64,000 nucleotides of DNA. Origin: Nitrococcus mobilis Nb-231. Lineage in GTDB: Bacteria > Pseudomonadota > Gammaproteobacteria > Nitrococcales > Nitrococcaceae. The translations under genes and the position numbers were made by a program. Numbering within the stretch: position 1 is the stretch's first letter; every line of letters begins with the position of its first letter. Where the stretch lies: positions 1,620,160 through 1,684,159 of the forward strand of contig NZ_CH672427.1 of NCBI RefSeq assembly GCF_000153205.1. Reading direction: 5' to 3'. Below the pieces are notes generated by a model, which did not search any database, was not told where the DNA came from, and saw nothing but the letters and a program-made list of their open reading frames with translations. Shown piece after piece: positions 54,976-64,000 of this stretch.

Positions 54976-55671
54976 TCACGCGTGCAATGATGAGAGATCC
55001 ACCTGTAGACCCGGCCCCATCGTGGTGGAAACCGTAACTTTCTTCAGATAAACGCCCTTTGCCGCGGCCGGCTTGATCTTGGCCAAATCACCGATCAAAG
55101 CTTCTAAATTCTGTTGTAACTGTGCCACCTCGAAGGTGACCTTGCCCAAGGTGCAGTGAATCAGCCCGCCTCGATCCGTCCGATAGCGCACTTGGCCGGC
55201 CTTTGCGTTGCGCACGGCTGCCGCCACATCCGCAGTAACAGTGCCCACCCGGGGGTTGGGCATCAAGCCGCGGGGACCTAGAATCCGCCCCAAGCGCCCA
55301 ACAACGCCCATAGCATCCGGCGCGGCGATCACCACCCCGAAATCAAGCTCTCCTCCCTGAATGCGCTCGGCCAAATCGTCCATACCAACTACATCGGCAC
55401 CCGCCTCCTTGGCGGATTCAGCGTTTGTTCCCTGAGCGAACACAGCCACCCGCACCGTTTTGCCCGTACCATGGGGCAACACAGTGGAACCACGCACAAC
55501 CTGATCGGACTTACGGGGATCGACGCCCAAGTTGACAGAAACATCAACCGACTCAGTGAATCCAACCGTCGAGAGATCCTTAAGCAGCGAGAGGGCCTCC
55601 GCTGCCGAAAACACCGCAGCGCGATCCACCTTCGCCCGAATCGCCTGCTGACGCTTGCTCAGCTTAGCCAT
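54976..55671 (-). CDS. rplA: 50S ribosomal protein L1
   Basis: 231-aa L1 from ATG 55671 ([15 protein letters not shown]), overlapping the rplK end by eight bases. [18 protein letters not shown] and [16 protein letters not shown] are typical. It binds the mobile L1 stalk and represses rplKA in E. coli. Confidence 0.97.
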   Translation of the reverse strand: MAKLSKRQQAIRAKVDRAAVFSAAEALSLLKDLSTVGFTESVDVSVNLGVDPRKSDQVVRGSTVLPHGTGKTVRVAVFAQGTNAESAKEAGADVVGMDDLAERIQGGELDFGVVIAAPDAMGVVGRLGRILGPRGLMPNPRVGTVTADVAAAVRNAKAGQVRYRTDRGGLIHCTLGKVTFEVAQLQQNLEALIGDLAKIKPAAAKGVYLKKVTVSTTMGPGLQVDLSSLHA

Positions 55672-56104
55672 TCTCAGAACCCTCAACCGTGATACCCATA
55701 CTCCGCGCGCTGCCGGCAATGCATCGCAGCGCAGCCTCCATATCCGAGGCCGTCAAATCCGGCCATTTTGTTTTGGCAATCTCTGCAACCTGCTCGCGAC
55801 TTACAGTCCCGACCTTATTGGTGTTCGGCGCTCCGCTACCGGACTTTATGCCGGCCGCTTTTTTAAGCAACACCGAAGCCGGAGGCGTCTTGGTGATAAA
55901 AGTAAAGCTGCGATCACTGTATACGGTGATCACCACCGGGATAGGCAACCCGGGCTCCATATCCTGGGTTTGAGCGTTAAATTGCTTACAAAACTCCATG
56001 ATATTCACGCCCCGCTGCCCTAGCGCCGGGCCCACGGGGGGGCTTGGGTTGGCCTGACCAGCGGCCACCTGCAGCTTGATGTACGCATCGACCTTTCTCG
56101 CCAT
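55664..56104 (-). CDS. rplK: 50S ribosomal protein L11
   Basis: 146-aa L11 with [20 protein letters not shown] at the N-terminus and [12 protein letters not shown] at the end. It forms the factor-binding stalk base and is needed for RelA activation. It ends four residues longer than most. Confidence 0.98.
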   Translation of the reverse strand: MARKVDAYIKLQVAAGQANPSPPVGPALGQRGVNIMEFCKQFNAQTQDMEPGLPIPVVITVYSDRSFTFITKTPPASVLLKKAAGIKSGSGAPNTNKVGTVSREQVAEIAKTKWPDLTASDMEAALRCIAGSARSMGITVEGSENG

Positions 56105-56190
56105 CTCGGCCTCCTGGTTTAGGCACTAGCCCGTTGTGCCGACAGCACCCTTATCGCAACCGGATCGGCCGCTGCGGATGCAGCAGCTTG

Positions 56191-56724
56191 TCACCCCTTC
56201 TCGACCTGACTGAACTCCAACTCAACCGGCGTGGACCGACCGAAGATCAATACCGCCACCCGAAGGCGGTTCTTCTCGTAATTGACCTCCTCAACCACAC
56301 CATTGAAATCCGTGAACGGACCGGATACGACCCGAACGACCTCGCCTACTTCGAACAATATCTTGGGTCGGGGGCGCTCCGCGCCTTCTCTAACACGATT
56401 GAGTATCTGTTCCGCCTCGGCATCCGAAATCGGTGCCGGACGATCGCTGGTTCCACCAATAAACGCCATGACCCGTGGAACATCCCGCACCAGGTGCCAA
56501 GTCTCCTCGGTCATCTCCATCTGAACGAGCACATAGCCTGGGAAGAACTTGCGCTCACTGCGGCGCTTCTGACCCTCGCGCATTTCGACCACTTCCTCGG
56601 TCGGCACGAGAATCTCGCCGAACTTGCTTTCCACTCCTTCGCGCTTGATGCGCTCCTCCAGCGAACGCTTCACCTGGTTCTCGAAACCGGAGTAGGCATG
56701 AACCACGTACCAGCGCTTCGCCAT
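56191..56724 (-). CDS. nusG: transcription factor NusG
   Basis: 177-aa NusG from ATG 56724 ([17 protein letters not shown]). An N-terminal NGN domain binds RNA polymerase, and a C-terminal KOW domain ([19 protein letters not shown]) contacts Rho or S10. It lies five bases after secE, as usual. Confidence 0.98.
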   Translation of the reverse strand: MAKRWYVVHAYSGFENQVKRSLEERIKREGVESKFGEILVPTEEVVEMREGQKRRSERKFFPGYVLVQMEMTEETWHLVRDVPRVMAFIGGTSDRPAPISDAEAEQILNRVREGAERPRPKILFEVGEVVRVVSGPFTDFNGVVEEVNYEKNRLRVAVLIFGRSTPVELEFSQVEKG

Positions 56725-56729
56725 ATCCG

Positions 56730-57107
56730 TCAACCTCCAGGATGAAGCAAAAGTTGAATCGCCCAGAGGAAGAACGTGTCCAATAGCCACAAGAACACAC
56801 CCACCAGCACGACCACGACCAGCACGACCAGCGTGCTCTGCAAAGACTCCTGCTTAGTGGGCCAAACCACCTTGCGCAACTCTTGCCGTGAGTCTCGCGC
56901 AAAAGCCCACACTTCGCGCCCAGCGTGGGTAGTCATGCAAATACCCACCGCAACCAAGCTCACCGCAAGCAGCCCAAGCACACGGTAGAGCAACAACTCA
57001 TCGGAGTAATAATAGAAGCCACCGACTCCGCCTAAAAAGACGAGGGCGGCGACGACCAATTTGATGGTATCGATAACGGATGATTCGCTTTCGGCTCTAG
57101 CATTCAT
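56730..57107 (-). CDS. secE: preprotein translocase SecE
   Basis: 125-aa SecE from ATG 57107 ([16 protein letters not shown]). Three transmembrane segments, the first two specific to the E. coli-like form, then the conserved [13 protein letters not shown] and a final helix. The frame is open into the tRNA-Trp gene to 57176, but that part is not coding. Confidence 0.96.
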   Translation of the reverse strand: MNARAESESSVIDTIKLVVAALVFLGGVGGFYYYSDELLLYRVLGLLAVSLVAVGICMTTHAGREVWAFARDSRQELRKVVWPTKQESLQSTLVVLVVVVLVGVFLWLLDTFFLWAIQLLLHPGG

Positions 57108-57146
57108 GGGACGGCATTGCAACCAGGTGCGCCGGTAATCAGGATA

Positions 57147-57222
57147 TGGCAGGCCAGGAGGGACTCGAACCCCCAACCTGCGGTTTTGGAGACCGCTGCT
57201 CTACCAATTGAGCTACTGGCCT
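57147..57222 (-). tRNA. tRNA-Trp (CCA anticodon)
   Basis: 76 nt with 3' CCA encoded. Acceptor arms AGGCCAG and CTGGCCT pair, anticodon loop reads CTCCAAA, and the T-loop is GTTCGAGTC. It lies between tuf and secE, as in E. coli. Confidence 0.97.
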
Positions 57223-57389
57223 ATACTGCCTTGCAGGGCAGATAGAGATGATGGCGCAGATAATTTCATCGGGTACCCCAAAGACACGACCTTAACGCCG
57301 TGACCAAACGCGCAATTATAAATTGATATCACAAATAAGTGAAGCCCATAAGGCTACTTATTGGCGCCACCGATCACGCCCCGTTATTC

Positions 57390-58580
57390 TCACTCCAAGA
57401 TTTTGGAGACGACACCGGCGCCGACGGTGCGTCCGCCTTCGCGGATGGCAAAGCGTACGCCCTCCTCCATCGCGATCGGCGCGATCAGCGTCACCGACAT
57501 CTTCACGTTATCCCCGGGCATCACCATCTCGGTACCCTCAGGCAGGTCGACTGAACCGGTCACATCCGTCGTGCGAAAGTAAAACTGCGGCCGATAACCC
57601 TGGAAAAACGGCGTATGCCGGCCACCCTCCTCCTTGGAGAGCACATAAACCTCACACTCAAAACGCGTGTGCGGCGTAATGCTGCGCGGCTTGCACAGCA
57701 CCTGCCCGCGCTCGACATCATCGCGCTTGGTGCCCCGCAATAACACTCCGACGTTATCGCCCGCCTGCCCCTGATCAAGCATCTTGCGAAACATCTCCAC
57801 ACCGGTGCAGATCGTTTTGGTCGTATCCCGAATCCCAACGATCTCCACTTCCTCGCCAACCTTGACCACACCGCGCTCCACTCGGCCCGTAACCACCGTG
57901 CCACGCCCCGAGATCGAGAACACATCCTCAATGGGCATCAAAAACGGGCGGTCAATCGCACGCTCAGGCTCCGGTATATAACTGTCCATCGCCTCCACTA
58001 AACGCAGGACCGCCGGCGCCCCAATCTCCGAATCGTCCCCCTCCAGCGCCTTCAACGCCGAACCGGTCACAATCGGTATGTCATCGCCCGGAAAATCATA
58101 CTGGCTCAGAAGCTCCCGGACCTCCATCTCCACCAGCTCCAAAAGCTCCGGATCGTCCAGCATGTCCGCCTTGTTCAAAAACACGACGATATACGGCACA
58201 CCCACCTGACGCGCCAACAAAATATGCTCTCGCGTCTGCGGCATCGGTCCATCCGCGGCGCTCACCACCAATATCGCACCGTCCATCTGCGCCGCACCCG
58301 TGATCATGTTCTTCACATAATCCGCATGCCCAGGGCAGTCTACGTGCGCGTAATGACGCTGCTCCGTCTCATACTCCACATGCGCCGTGGCAATCGTAAT
58401 CCCACGCGCCCGCTCCTCCGGCGCATTGTCAATCGAGTCAAACGCACGCGCCTCACCACCGTACCGCGACGACAATACCTTCGTCATCGCCGCCGTCAAC
58501 GTCGTCTTACCATGGTCTACGTGACCAATCGTCCCAACATTTACGTGCGGCTTGGTACGCTCAAACTTCGCCTTGGACAC
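57390..58580 (-). CDS. tuf: elongation factor Tu, copy 2
   Basis: 396-aa EF-Tu starting at GTG 58580, apparently identical to the copy at 40444-41634. G motifs [22 protein letters not shown] and [10 protein letters not shown]. Placed after tRNA-Thr and before tRNA-Trp, matching the tufB locus. The frame is open upstream to 58610, but the extra codons are leader. Confidence 0.98.
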   Translation of the reverse strand: MSKAKFERTKPHVNVGTIGHVDHGKTTLTAAMTKVLSSRYGGEARAFDSIDNAPEERARGITIATAHVEYETEQRHYAHVDCPGHADYVKNMITGAAQMDGAILVVSAADGPMPQTREHILLARQVGVPYIVVFLNKADMLDDPELLELVEMEVRELLSQYDFPGDDIPIVTGSALKALEGDDSEIGAPAVLRLVEAMDSYIPEPERAIDRPFLMPIEDVFSISGRGTVVTGRVERGVVKVGEEVEIVGIRDTTKTICTGVEMFRKMLDQGQAGDNVGVLLRGTKRDDVERGQVLCKPRSITPHTRFECEVYVLSKEEGGRHTPFFQGYRPQFYFRTTDVTGSVDLPEGTEMVMPGDNVKMSVTLIAPIAMEEGVRFAIREGGRTVGAGVVSKILE

Positions 58581-58660
58581 GGCCTTATCTCCCGTTAATC
58601 CGCGCTGCACCTGCCATTGGTGACCAGGGGCGCTTAATTAAAGCATCACCGCCTTATAGA

Positions 58661-58736
<76 letters not shown>

Positions 58737-58775
58737 CTTATGTCTGTCGCACCTTTGGCTCGGGCACTCGCAACA

Positions 58776-58849
<74 letters not shown>

Positions 58850-58911
58850 GGAAAAACCCACCGCGCACAGCCCACAAACTGCGTCGACAAACGTCATCCA
58901 CTCGCCCGTGC

Positions 58912-59037
58912 AATCTGGTGGAGAGAGTAGGATTACTCTGGGCATCCTGCCCTCCGCCCTACGGGCCGCCACGCTGCGCGCAGCGTTCCAAATCGCTCCC
59001 GGCGATTTGGTCGAACCTACGGTTCTCATCCTACCCT
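58912..59037. repeat. tRNA-Tyr-derived structured repeat (rtT-like)
   Basis: Positions 58912-58934 copy the tRNA-Tyr 3' end plus four downstream bases (59097-59119) with two mismatches in 23 and a 185-base offset. 59011-59021 copies the adjoining T-arm (59120-59129). Between them lie 76 bases with several stem-loops: 58988-58995/59003-59010 (CCAAATCG/CGATTTGG), palindrome ACGCTGCGCGCAGCGT at 58971-58986, and GGGCATCCTGCCC at 58940-58952. The outer edges are inverted repeats around TAGGAT. This resembles the E. coli tyrT spacer, where the tRNA 3' end recurs every 178 bases. Confidence 0.75.
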
Positions 59038-59100
59038 ATTAACCGCAATCCAACTTTAAAAGGTCTCTCCAGAATTCAATGCACGACCCCTGCTCAAATC

Positions 59101-59185
59101 TGGTGGAGGGGGTAGGATTCGAACCTACGAAGGCTGAGCCAGCAGATTTACAGTCTGCCCCCGTTGACCGCTTGGGTACCCCTCC
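59101..59185 (-). tRNA. tRNA-Tyr (GTA anticodon)
   Basis: 85 nt class II tRNA with encoded CCA. Acceptor GGAGGGG pairs with CCCCTCC (the run reads CTACCCCCTCCACCA), anticodon loop CTGTAAA, long variable arm, T-loop GGTTCGAATCC. First gene of the tRNA-tuf unit. Confidence 0.97.
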
Positions 59186-59269
59186 AGATGGCGAATTCAG
59201 CGCCATACGCGGACCGCGCCTCGCCGTCAAGCGACCAGTACGCACCCACCTACGCCGAAGTGGGCGCAA

Positions 59270-59297
59270 ATTATAATACCTGTAGCCGCAAGCGCAA
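59270..59297 (-). promoter_or_regulatory. stable-RNA promoter of tRNA-tuf unit
   Basis: On the minus strand TTGCGC, 16 bases, TATAAT, followed by TTGCGCCC. The perfect -10 and GC-rich discriminator are typical of growth-rate/stringently controlled tRNA promoters. It lies about 85 bases upstream of tRNA-Tyr. Confidence 0.8.
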
Positions 59298-59392
59298 AGC
59301 CCCAGCTGCGAAATAACCGGGCAATTGGAACCTGCGGCCTATTGAATAATTCTCATTTCTATCCTAGCGAACGGTCAAGGCCTTACGCTACT

Positions 59393-60175
59393 CTAATCCA
59401 GGCGATCGAGAAGCTTGCGGATATAAATCGAAGGCACCGCATAAGAAATCCCGCTCGGCTGCTCGATTGCCGCGGCCAATGCCGCCTCCTTGGTCGCTTT
59501 GACAAAGACTTTATTGATGACTCCGATCACCGTCCCGCTCTGCGGGTCATACAGCGGACTGCCACTATTGCCAGGGTAGGCGGTCGCATCCAGCTGATAG
59601 ACGCGAAACGGTGACCGCAAGCTTTTGATCATTCGAGCGTCGAGCTGGCGCGAATGATCCACCGGTATGGCGATCGGAGTGATGGCGGAGATGATTCCAC
59701 GGTGGGTAACAGGATAGAGCCCAAGGATGGCTCCGATAGGGAAGCCGGTAAATGCATAAAGCCCCCCCTCACGCACGTGCTCACTCGTAGCAATCTTCAA
59801 CGACGGAAAGGGGGCACCTTTGATCTCGAGCACAGCCAGATCATGCACACGATCGAGCCCTATACGCTGCGCCTTGCGGGCCTCCAAACGATCGCCGCGG
59901 CGTTGGAACACGGCGAGGTATTCGCGGCGCGCCGAGTTCACGCTTTTGGGAAGCACATGGGCGTTGGTAATAATGCGCCGCCCATTGTCCACCGCAAATC
60001 CGGTCCCTCGAAATTGGGCGGGCGGCCGGCGGGTGGATTCATAGGTCCCCACCCCGACAACGGCGGTCTTGACGCGCTCGATTGTATCGGCAAGCTCGGC
60101 ATGAGTATTTACCCCCCCGCCCAGCAAGACAACCACAGCAAACGCGGCCGCGGCAAAGCGTACAGTGACCGTCAT
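59393..60175 (-). CDS. exported trypsin-like serine protease
   Basis: 260-aa protein from ATG 60175 with a signal peptide (MTVTVRFAAAAFAVVVLLGG, cleavage likely near THA). The chymotrypsin-fold triad is visible: His in ITNAHVL, Asp in VHDLAVLEI and Ser in TAYPGNSGSPL. No PDZ domain follows, unlike DegP/DegS. It would act in the periplasm or outside. It is divergent from the VanZ-like gene by about 80 bases, and a short trypsin-like protease beside polysaccharide genes is seen in several polysaccharide/exosortase loci. That functional link is inference. The frame is open to 60334 but lacks a signal there. Confidence 0.88.
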   Translation of the reverse strand: MTVTVRFAAAAFAVVVLLGGGVNTHAELADTIERVKTAVVGVGTYESTRRPPAQFRGTGFAVDNGRRIITNAHVLPKSVNSARREYLAVFQRRGDRLEARKAQRIGLDRVHDLAVLEIKGAPFPSLKIATSEHVREGGLYAFTGFPIGAILGLYPVTHRGIISAITPIAIPVDHSRQLDARMIKSLRSPFRVYQLDATAYPGNSGSPLYDPQSGTVIGVINKVFVKATKEAALAAAIEQPSGISYAVPSIYIRKLLDRLD

Positions 60176-60254
60176 AGGATTACACCTTGAATAGCGAACA
60201 AGCTGGGGGCGGTGCGCTTTACCCATCAAACCCAGCTGGCGCAACGAAGCCATT

Positions 60255-61610
60255 TTGTATATAGAATCACCAGCCCTCGACCACAACGCCGCTGGCACAG
60301 AGGAGCACCATTTGCATAACGATAAATCCCCCAAGCTAAGACTGCTATTCGCTAGCTATCTGATTCTTATTGTCTACGGGACGCTTTATCCACTCGCCGA
60401 TTGGCGAATTCCAGCCACTGGCCCAGTGCAACTGCTGCTGGCACCACGCAATGATTACTCCCTCTCAGACATCGCGACCAATTACGTTATCTATATCCCC
60501 GCAGGCGCGCTATTCATGACCGTGCTACCGGGGCGCAGCCTAATTGGCCGCATTGCCGCCGCCATACTCCTGCTCGGTGGGCTGAGCCTGCTGCTGGAGA
60601 TGCTCCAAACGTTGTTGCCCTCCCGCGTGTCGTCCATCACCGACACCATACTGAATACTGGCGGCGCGGCAACCGGCGCCCTTCTCGCCCCCTTTTTGCT
60701 AAAGCTATTGGCGCTCACTGGGCGAGTGCAACAAATCCGCCAAGCGCATCTGCGCAATGATGCCATAGCCCGGGCAGCCACCGCTGGGCTACTCTTGTGG
60801 CTGGCAGCGCAATGGAGTCCGTTCGTGCCCTATGTCGACCCATATGCCATGTGGGGCGCACTCGAGCCACTGCGCCAGGCTCTGAATGGAGCCGAACTCA
60901 ACCCGCAGCGGATCGTCGAGCACACCCTGGAGCTAACGGCACTCGGCATGCTACTCAATGCCACTTTGCGCGACCCTTACACAACCGCCCCCTGGCTAGC
61001 CGCACTACTAGGGCTCGGCCTCGCCGGCAACACGCTCATCATTACCCAGCAGATCTATCCGGAACGGGTAATCGGAATAGCGGCCGCTATTGTTCTGACC
61101 GGAGTGTTACAGGGTCCGATGAACCGACGCCGCGCCGTAACCGGCCTGGTTCTGCTCGGATTGAGTATGCTCATCGGCAAGCTTTGGCCGCCATTTAGCA
61201 GCGGCGGAGCAACCTTCAACTGGATTCTGCTGAAAGGGCAGCTATTGCACCCACTGCTCGGCATCCGGGACCTGCTGGACGATATTTGGCCATTCTGTGC
61301 CTTAGCCGCATTTGCCGCCGGCGCGCTGCCGCGCCGCCTCGACTGGTTTACCTTCACTGTAGGTGGGTTACTTGTCGTAGGCTATGCGGGCAGCCTCGAA
61401 TGGGCCCAGCAATGGCAGCCCCATCGCTATCCGGACATCACCGATATCCTAATGGCAGGCGCAGGTTGGACTATCGGGCACATCAGCGCAACCAGCCTCC
61501 GCTCGGCGTTGCCGCACAAACAGACCCGCACACCGAGACGAGCACTTGCCCGAATGCCACATGATAAGAAAACCACCGTTTCCGCATGCAATGTGAATGA
61601 AACAACCTGA
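60255..61610 (+). CDS. tandem VanZ-like membrane protein
   Basis: 451-aa membrane protein with about ten hydrophobic helices. VanZ-type signatures appear twice: LLEMLQTLLPSRVSSITDTI near residue 115 and SLEWAQQWQPHRYPDITDIL near 380, each E-x-x-Q then R-x5-DI. This suggests an internal duplication of a VanZ domain. VanZ proteins occur in polysaccharide and glycopeptide-resistance loci, with unclear chemistry. The start at 60255 is provisional; an ATG-less stretch to 60310 precedes the first helix. It overlaps the next gene by 14 bases. Confidence 0.8.
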   Translation: MYIESPALDHNAAGTEEHHLHNDKSPKLRLLFASYLILIVYGTLYPLADWRIPATGPVQLLLAPRNDYSLSDIATNYVIYIPAGALFMTVLPGRSLIGRIAAAILLLGGLSLLLEMLQTLLPSRVSSITDTILNTGGAATGALLAPFLLKLLALTGRVQQIRQAHLRNDAIARAATAGLLLWLAAQWSPFVPYVDPYAMWGALEPLRQALNGAELNPQRIVEHTLELTALGMLLNATLRDPYTTAPWLAALLGLGLAGNTLIITQQIYPERVIGIAAAIVLTGVLQGPMNRRRAVTGLVLLGLSMLIGKLWPPFSSGGATFNWILLKGQLLHPLLGIRDLLDDIWPFCALAAFAAGALPRRLDWFTFTVGGLLVVGYAGSLEWAQQWQPHRYPDITDILMAGAGWTIGHISATSLRSALPHKQTRTPRRALARMPHDKKTTVSACNVNETT

Positions 61611-62799
61611 TTTAACTCGCAACGGCAGTGACGTCGCAACCGCCTCACCGGAACCAACCCCTGCGCAGGGCTTGGCCGTGACGTTGCTCACCCACGAGCG
61701 CGATTTCGCTGCTTTACGGACCGAGTGGAACCCACTCGCCGCAGCGCATCCGATCGCCAGCGCTTTTCTCCGCTACGAATGGGCCGATGCCGCCTGGCAG
61801 TGGCGGCGCCAGGACGCTACCTTGGCCTTGTTGACGGTGCGCGGCGGTAACGGCGAGCTGGTGGGGGTTGCGCCCTTGGTGCGAACCCAGGATCGAGAGA
61901 TCGGCCTTTCCTTTCGCCGCCTGGAGCTGCTGAGCGTACCGGATAATCAATTTGCGGACATCCTCTTCGCCCCCGACCATCTTCCTGCGGTTGCCGGAGC
62001 CATTGCCGGCTGGCTAAGAGACAATCCCCAATATTGGGACCAGCTCACCCTGCGGCTGCTGCATAATGAATCCCCGACGGCGCAGACATTGTCCGACGCC
62101 CTGGAACAGATGGGGCTGCTCGTAGTGCGACAAACCAACACGGTGAACTATTCGATCGACCTGACCGGTACCTGGGAAAACTACTATCGCAGTCGCAGTC
62201 GGCGTCTCAAAAAAGGCAACAACCTGGTGGCGAACCGACTACATCGAGCAGGAGAGTTGCAGCTGACCTGCCTGAAAGGGAGGGAGATCGACGAGCAGAC
62301 CGCCAACATCGTGCGCCACCTTTCGGCCGCCAGCTGGAAACAAGCCACCGGCACTACGCTCGATCAGCCCGGACCAAAAGCCTTCTTCGACCGCCTCTTT
62401 CAGTACGCCTGCCAGCAGGAATGGCTCTCCGTGTGGCTGCTCACACTCGACACCCTACCGGTAGCGGCTGAGTTGCAGCTCGAACACAAGGGTCTCGTGC
62501 ACGGGCTGCGCTCGGATTTCCGCACGGACCTAGAAGCGCTCTCGCCCGGCACCTATCTTAATTGGAAGATCATAGAAGGCCTATTCGACCAAGGCCTGAA
62601 GGTTTATTTCCTAGGCCCCGGAGAGAACCCGTATAAGCGGCGCTGGACCGATACCGGAACCCCATTGACGCGGCTCGATGCCTGGAGCCCCGCTCTCCGT
62701 GGTCGGCTGCTAAGGGCCTTGCGGCAATGGCTGCGCCCCACCCTACGAAGCGCCCGTGACCACTTGCAGGACCTCTACCACCGAGCGCGCCGCTTATGA
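61597..62799 (+). CDS. CelD/BcsL-type GNAT family protein
   Basis: 400-aa protein resembling the CelD/BcsL acetyltransferase-like (GNAT) family of polysaccharide loci. Recognisable pieces are TEWNPLAAAHPIASAFLRYEW, LRLLHNESPTAQT and the C-terminal LSPGTYLNWKIIEGLFDQGL followed by YFLGPGENPYKRRWTD. Such proteins probably transfer an acyl or aminoacyl group to a saccharide. It overlaps the VanZ-like gene and its stop overlaps that of the convergent asparagine-synthase-like gene. Confidence 0.82.
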   Translation: MKQPDLTRNGSDVATASPEPTPAQGLAVTLLTHERDFAALRTEWNPLAAAHPIASAFLRYEWADAAWQWRRQDATLALLTVRGGNGELVGVAPLVRTQDREIGLSFRRLELLSVPDNQFADILFAPDHLPAVAGAIAGWLRDNPQYWDQLTLRLLHNESPTAQTLSDALEQMGLLVVRQTNTVNYSIDLTGTWENYYRSRSRRLKKGNNLVANRLHRAGELQLTCLKGREIDEQTANIVRHLSAASWKQATGTTLDQPGPKAFFDRLFQYACQQEWLSVWLLTLDTLPVAAELQLEHKGLVHGLRSDFRTDLEALSPGTYLNWKIIEGLFDQGLKVYFLGPGENPYKRRWTDTGTPLTRLDAWSPALRGRLLRALRQWLRPTLRSARDHLQDLYHRARRL

Positions 62800-64000
62800 G
62801 GCTCCGGACGCCACGGACATACCGCCACGCTTGCTCCCGCGCTCCCGGGTTTGAAACCACTGCTCCAACATCATCAACGTCCACACCAATGTCCCATAAT
62901 AAGCAGGATACGCGTGCAAGCGGTGCGACATGAGCTCGTCGAGAAACTGCGGACGCACGATGGCGCGGCTACGCAATGTCTCAAGACTGTCGCCCGCCAG
63001 CTCGCGGAGCGCCGGCTGCTGGGTCAGCCAAATGCCAAATGGCAGCCCGAAGCCGTGTTTTTGCTTGCCGATCACAGCACGCGGTAGAAAATCCTGCAGC
63101 GCGGCCTTGAAAAACGGGCGCAGTTTGGTGCGACTCACCTTCCAGGCCGCCGGCAGCCGCAGCGAGAGCGCGACGATATCATCATCGAGCAGAGGAAAGG
63201 CGGTGTCCACCCCCGCCAAAGCACAGGCACCGCGGACCTTGACCAGATCATCGTCGGCGAGAGTGAACTTGAGATCGCGTGCCAGCATGCGGTTGACCAT
63301 GCTTTGCGCCTGAGCCGACCAATAGACCTCCCGAATCATCTCCAGCGGTCGGCCCGTATCGAGCTCGGCCAAAAAGTCCGGCTGCAGGATACGATCAAGC
63401 CCTATTCGTATAAGCAAGTTGTAGCTCTCAAGCCGCTCGGGCATGGGCAGTTGCGCCTGCTGCAGATAGCTACGCAATTTGCGCACCCCCGGCCAAGCCG
63501 GCAGCCGATGCCCGAGCGGCCACAATAGGTGCCGCTGCACGCCGCGCGGCAGGTGCTCCGGTAGAGTAAACACCCATTGCTTGGCGTAGCGAGCATTCCC
63601 GCCAAAGAGCTCATCGCCACCATCGCCGCCCAGCAAAATATCGATCCCGCTTTGCCGGGCCAATTTGGCGCAGTAATAGGCCGGAATAACGGAGGCGTTG
63701 CCGAAAGGCTGATCGTAACCGGCCGCGATGATGGGGATAGCGGCCACGACGTCCGCGGGCGTCACATAATATTGTTGGTGATCGGCATCGAAATGCCGAG
63801 CGGCCGTCTGGGCATAACCCGTCTCATCATAGCCTTCAGCGTCGAAGCCGATGGAGAAGGTGCGCGGCCGCTCACCGGTCACCTCTCGCAGCATTCCCGT
63901 TACGGTCGAGCTATCCGTACCGCCGCTGAGGAATGCGCCTATCGGTCGACCATCCAGCGAACGCTCTACGCCTGTGTACAGGCGGTTGCGGAACTCGGCG
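62794..64000 (-). CDS. asparagine-synthase-like amidotransferase, partial
   Basis: C-terminal part of an asparagine synthase (glutamine-hydrolysing)-like protein; the N-terminal glutaminase domain lies beyond the window edge. The PPi-loop FLSGGTDSS is encoded near 63907-63935, and ILLGGDGGDELFGG and GIDILLGG-type segments follow. In polysaccharide loci such proteins amidate or modify sugars rather than make asparagine. Reading continues past 63894 to the edge without a stop. Confidence 0.85.
   Translation of the reverse strand, partial: AEFRNRLYTGVERSLDGRPIGAFLSGGTDSSTVTGMLREVTGERPRTFSIGFDAEGYDETGYAQTAARHFDADHQQYYVTPADVVAAIPIIAAGYDQPFGNASVIPAYYCAKLARQSGIDILLGGDGGDELFGGNARYAKQWVFTLPEHLPRGVQRHLLWPLGHRLPAWPGVRKLRSYLQQAQLPMPERLESYNLLIRIGLDRILQPDFLAELDTGRPLEMIREVYWSAQAQSMVNRMLARDLKFTLADDDLVKVRGACALAGVDTAFPLLDDDIVALSLRLPAAWKVSRTKLRPFFKAALQDFLPRAVIGKQKHGFGLPFGIWLTQQPALRELAGDSLETLRSRAIVRPQFLDELMSHRLHAYPAYYGTLVWTLMMLEQWFQTRERGSKRGGMSVASGAS

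Noticed and set aside
58912-59037. A second tRNA-Tyr gene
   Set aside because: Only the 3' end and T-arm are present, split by 76 bases; there is no D-arm or anticodon arm.

Overview
The window is a 64 kb piece of a gammaproteobacterial chromosome. The evidence is the fused rplKAJL-rpoBC / str / S10 / spc / alpha gene order, the tRNA-Tyr/Gly/Thr-tuf-tRNA-Trp-secE-nusG block, two almost certainly identical tuf genes, and an E. coli-type three-helix SecE. A fused ATP sulfurylase/APS kinase and a long extracellular-polysaccharide-type locus at the right edge fit an environmental, possibly sulfur-metabolising lineage such as the Chromatiales. That placement is an inference, not shown by the sequence.

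Layout. 1-3.3 kb: a small GFA-family protein and a membrane PAS-GGDEF-EAL protein whose GGDEF site is degenerate while its EAL site looks intact. 3.5-11.8 kb (minus strand): one apparent transcription unit, terZ-terA-terB-terC-terD, followed by a tightly overlapping module of two phosphoribosyltransferase-like proteins, a HAD phosphatase and a CitE-like lyase. This is the Ter stress-response core plus its proposed nucleoside-like metabolite module. A 15-bp-stem hairpin separates the two halves and an AT-rich block lies upstream. 12.1-17.4 kb (minus): ssb, adenine deaminase, an IS701-family element (1,449 bp, TTAG target duplication), guanine deaminase and AMP nucleosidase. The IS sits between the two base deaminases and its transposase reading frame is shifted at an A8 run. 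17.6-25.7 kb: sat-cysC fusion, MFS transporter, divergent uvrA, malate dehydrogenase and a SAM hydrolase.

25.8-58.9 kb (minus): the translation/transcription superoperon. In transcription order it runs tRNA-Tyr, tRNA-Gly, tRNA-Thr, tuf, tRNA-Trp, secE, nusG, rplK, rplA, rplJ, rplL, rpoB, rpoC, rpsL, rpsG, fusA, tuf, rpsJ through rpsQ, rplN through secY, rpmJ, rpsM, rpsK, rpsD, rpoA, rplQ. Between tRNA-Tyr and tRNA-Gly lies a structured repeat carrying a split copy of the tRNA-Tyr 3' end, resembling the E. coli tyrT (rtT) repeats. A consensus stable-RNA promoter precedes tRNA-Tyr. 59.4-64 kb: an exported trypsin-like protease facing a VanZ-duplicated membrane protein and a CelD/BcsL-type GNAT protein, then the end of an asparagine-synthase-like amidotransferase cut by the window edge. 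This looks like the edge of a polysaccharide locus.

The least-described pieces are the ter/metabolite module with its internal hairpin, the IS701 frameshift and its placement at the adenine deaminase ribosome-binding site, and the tRNA-Tyr-derived repeat.
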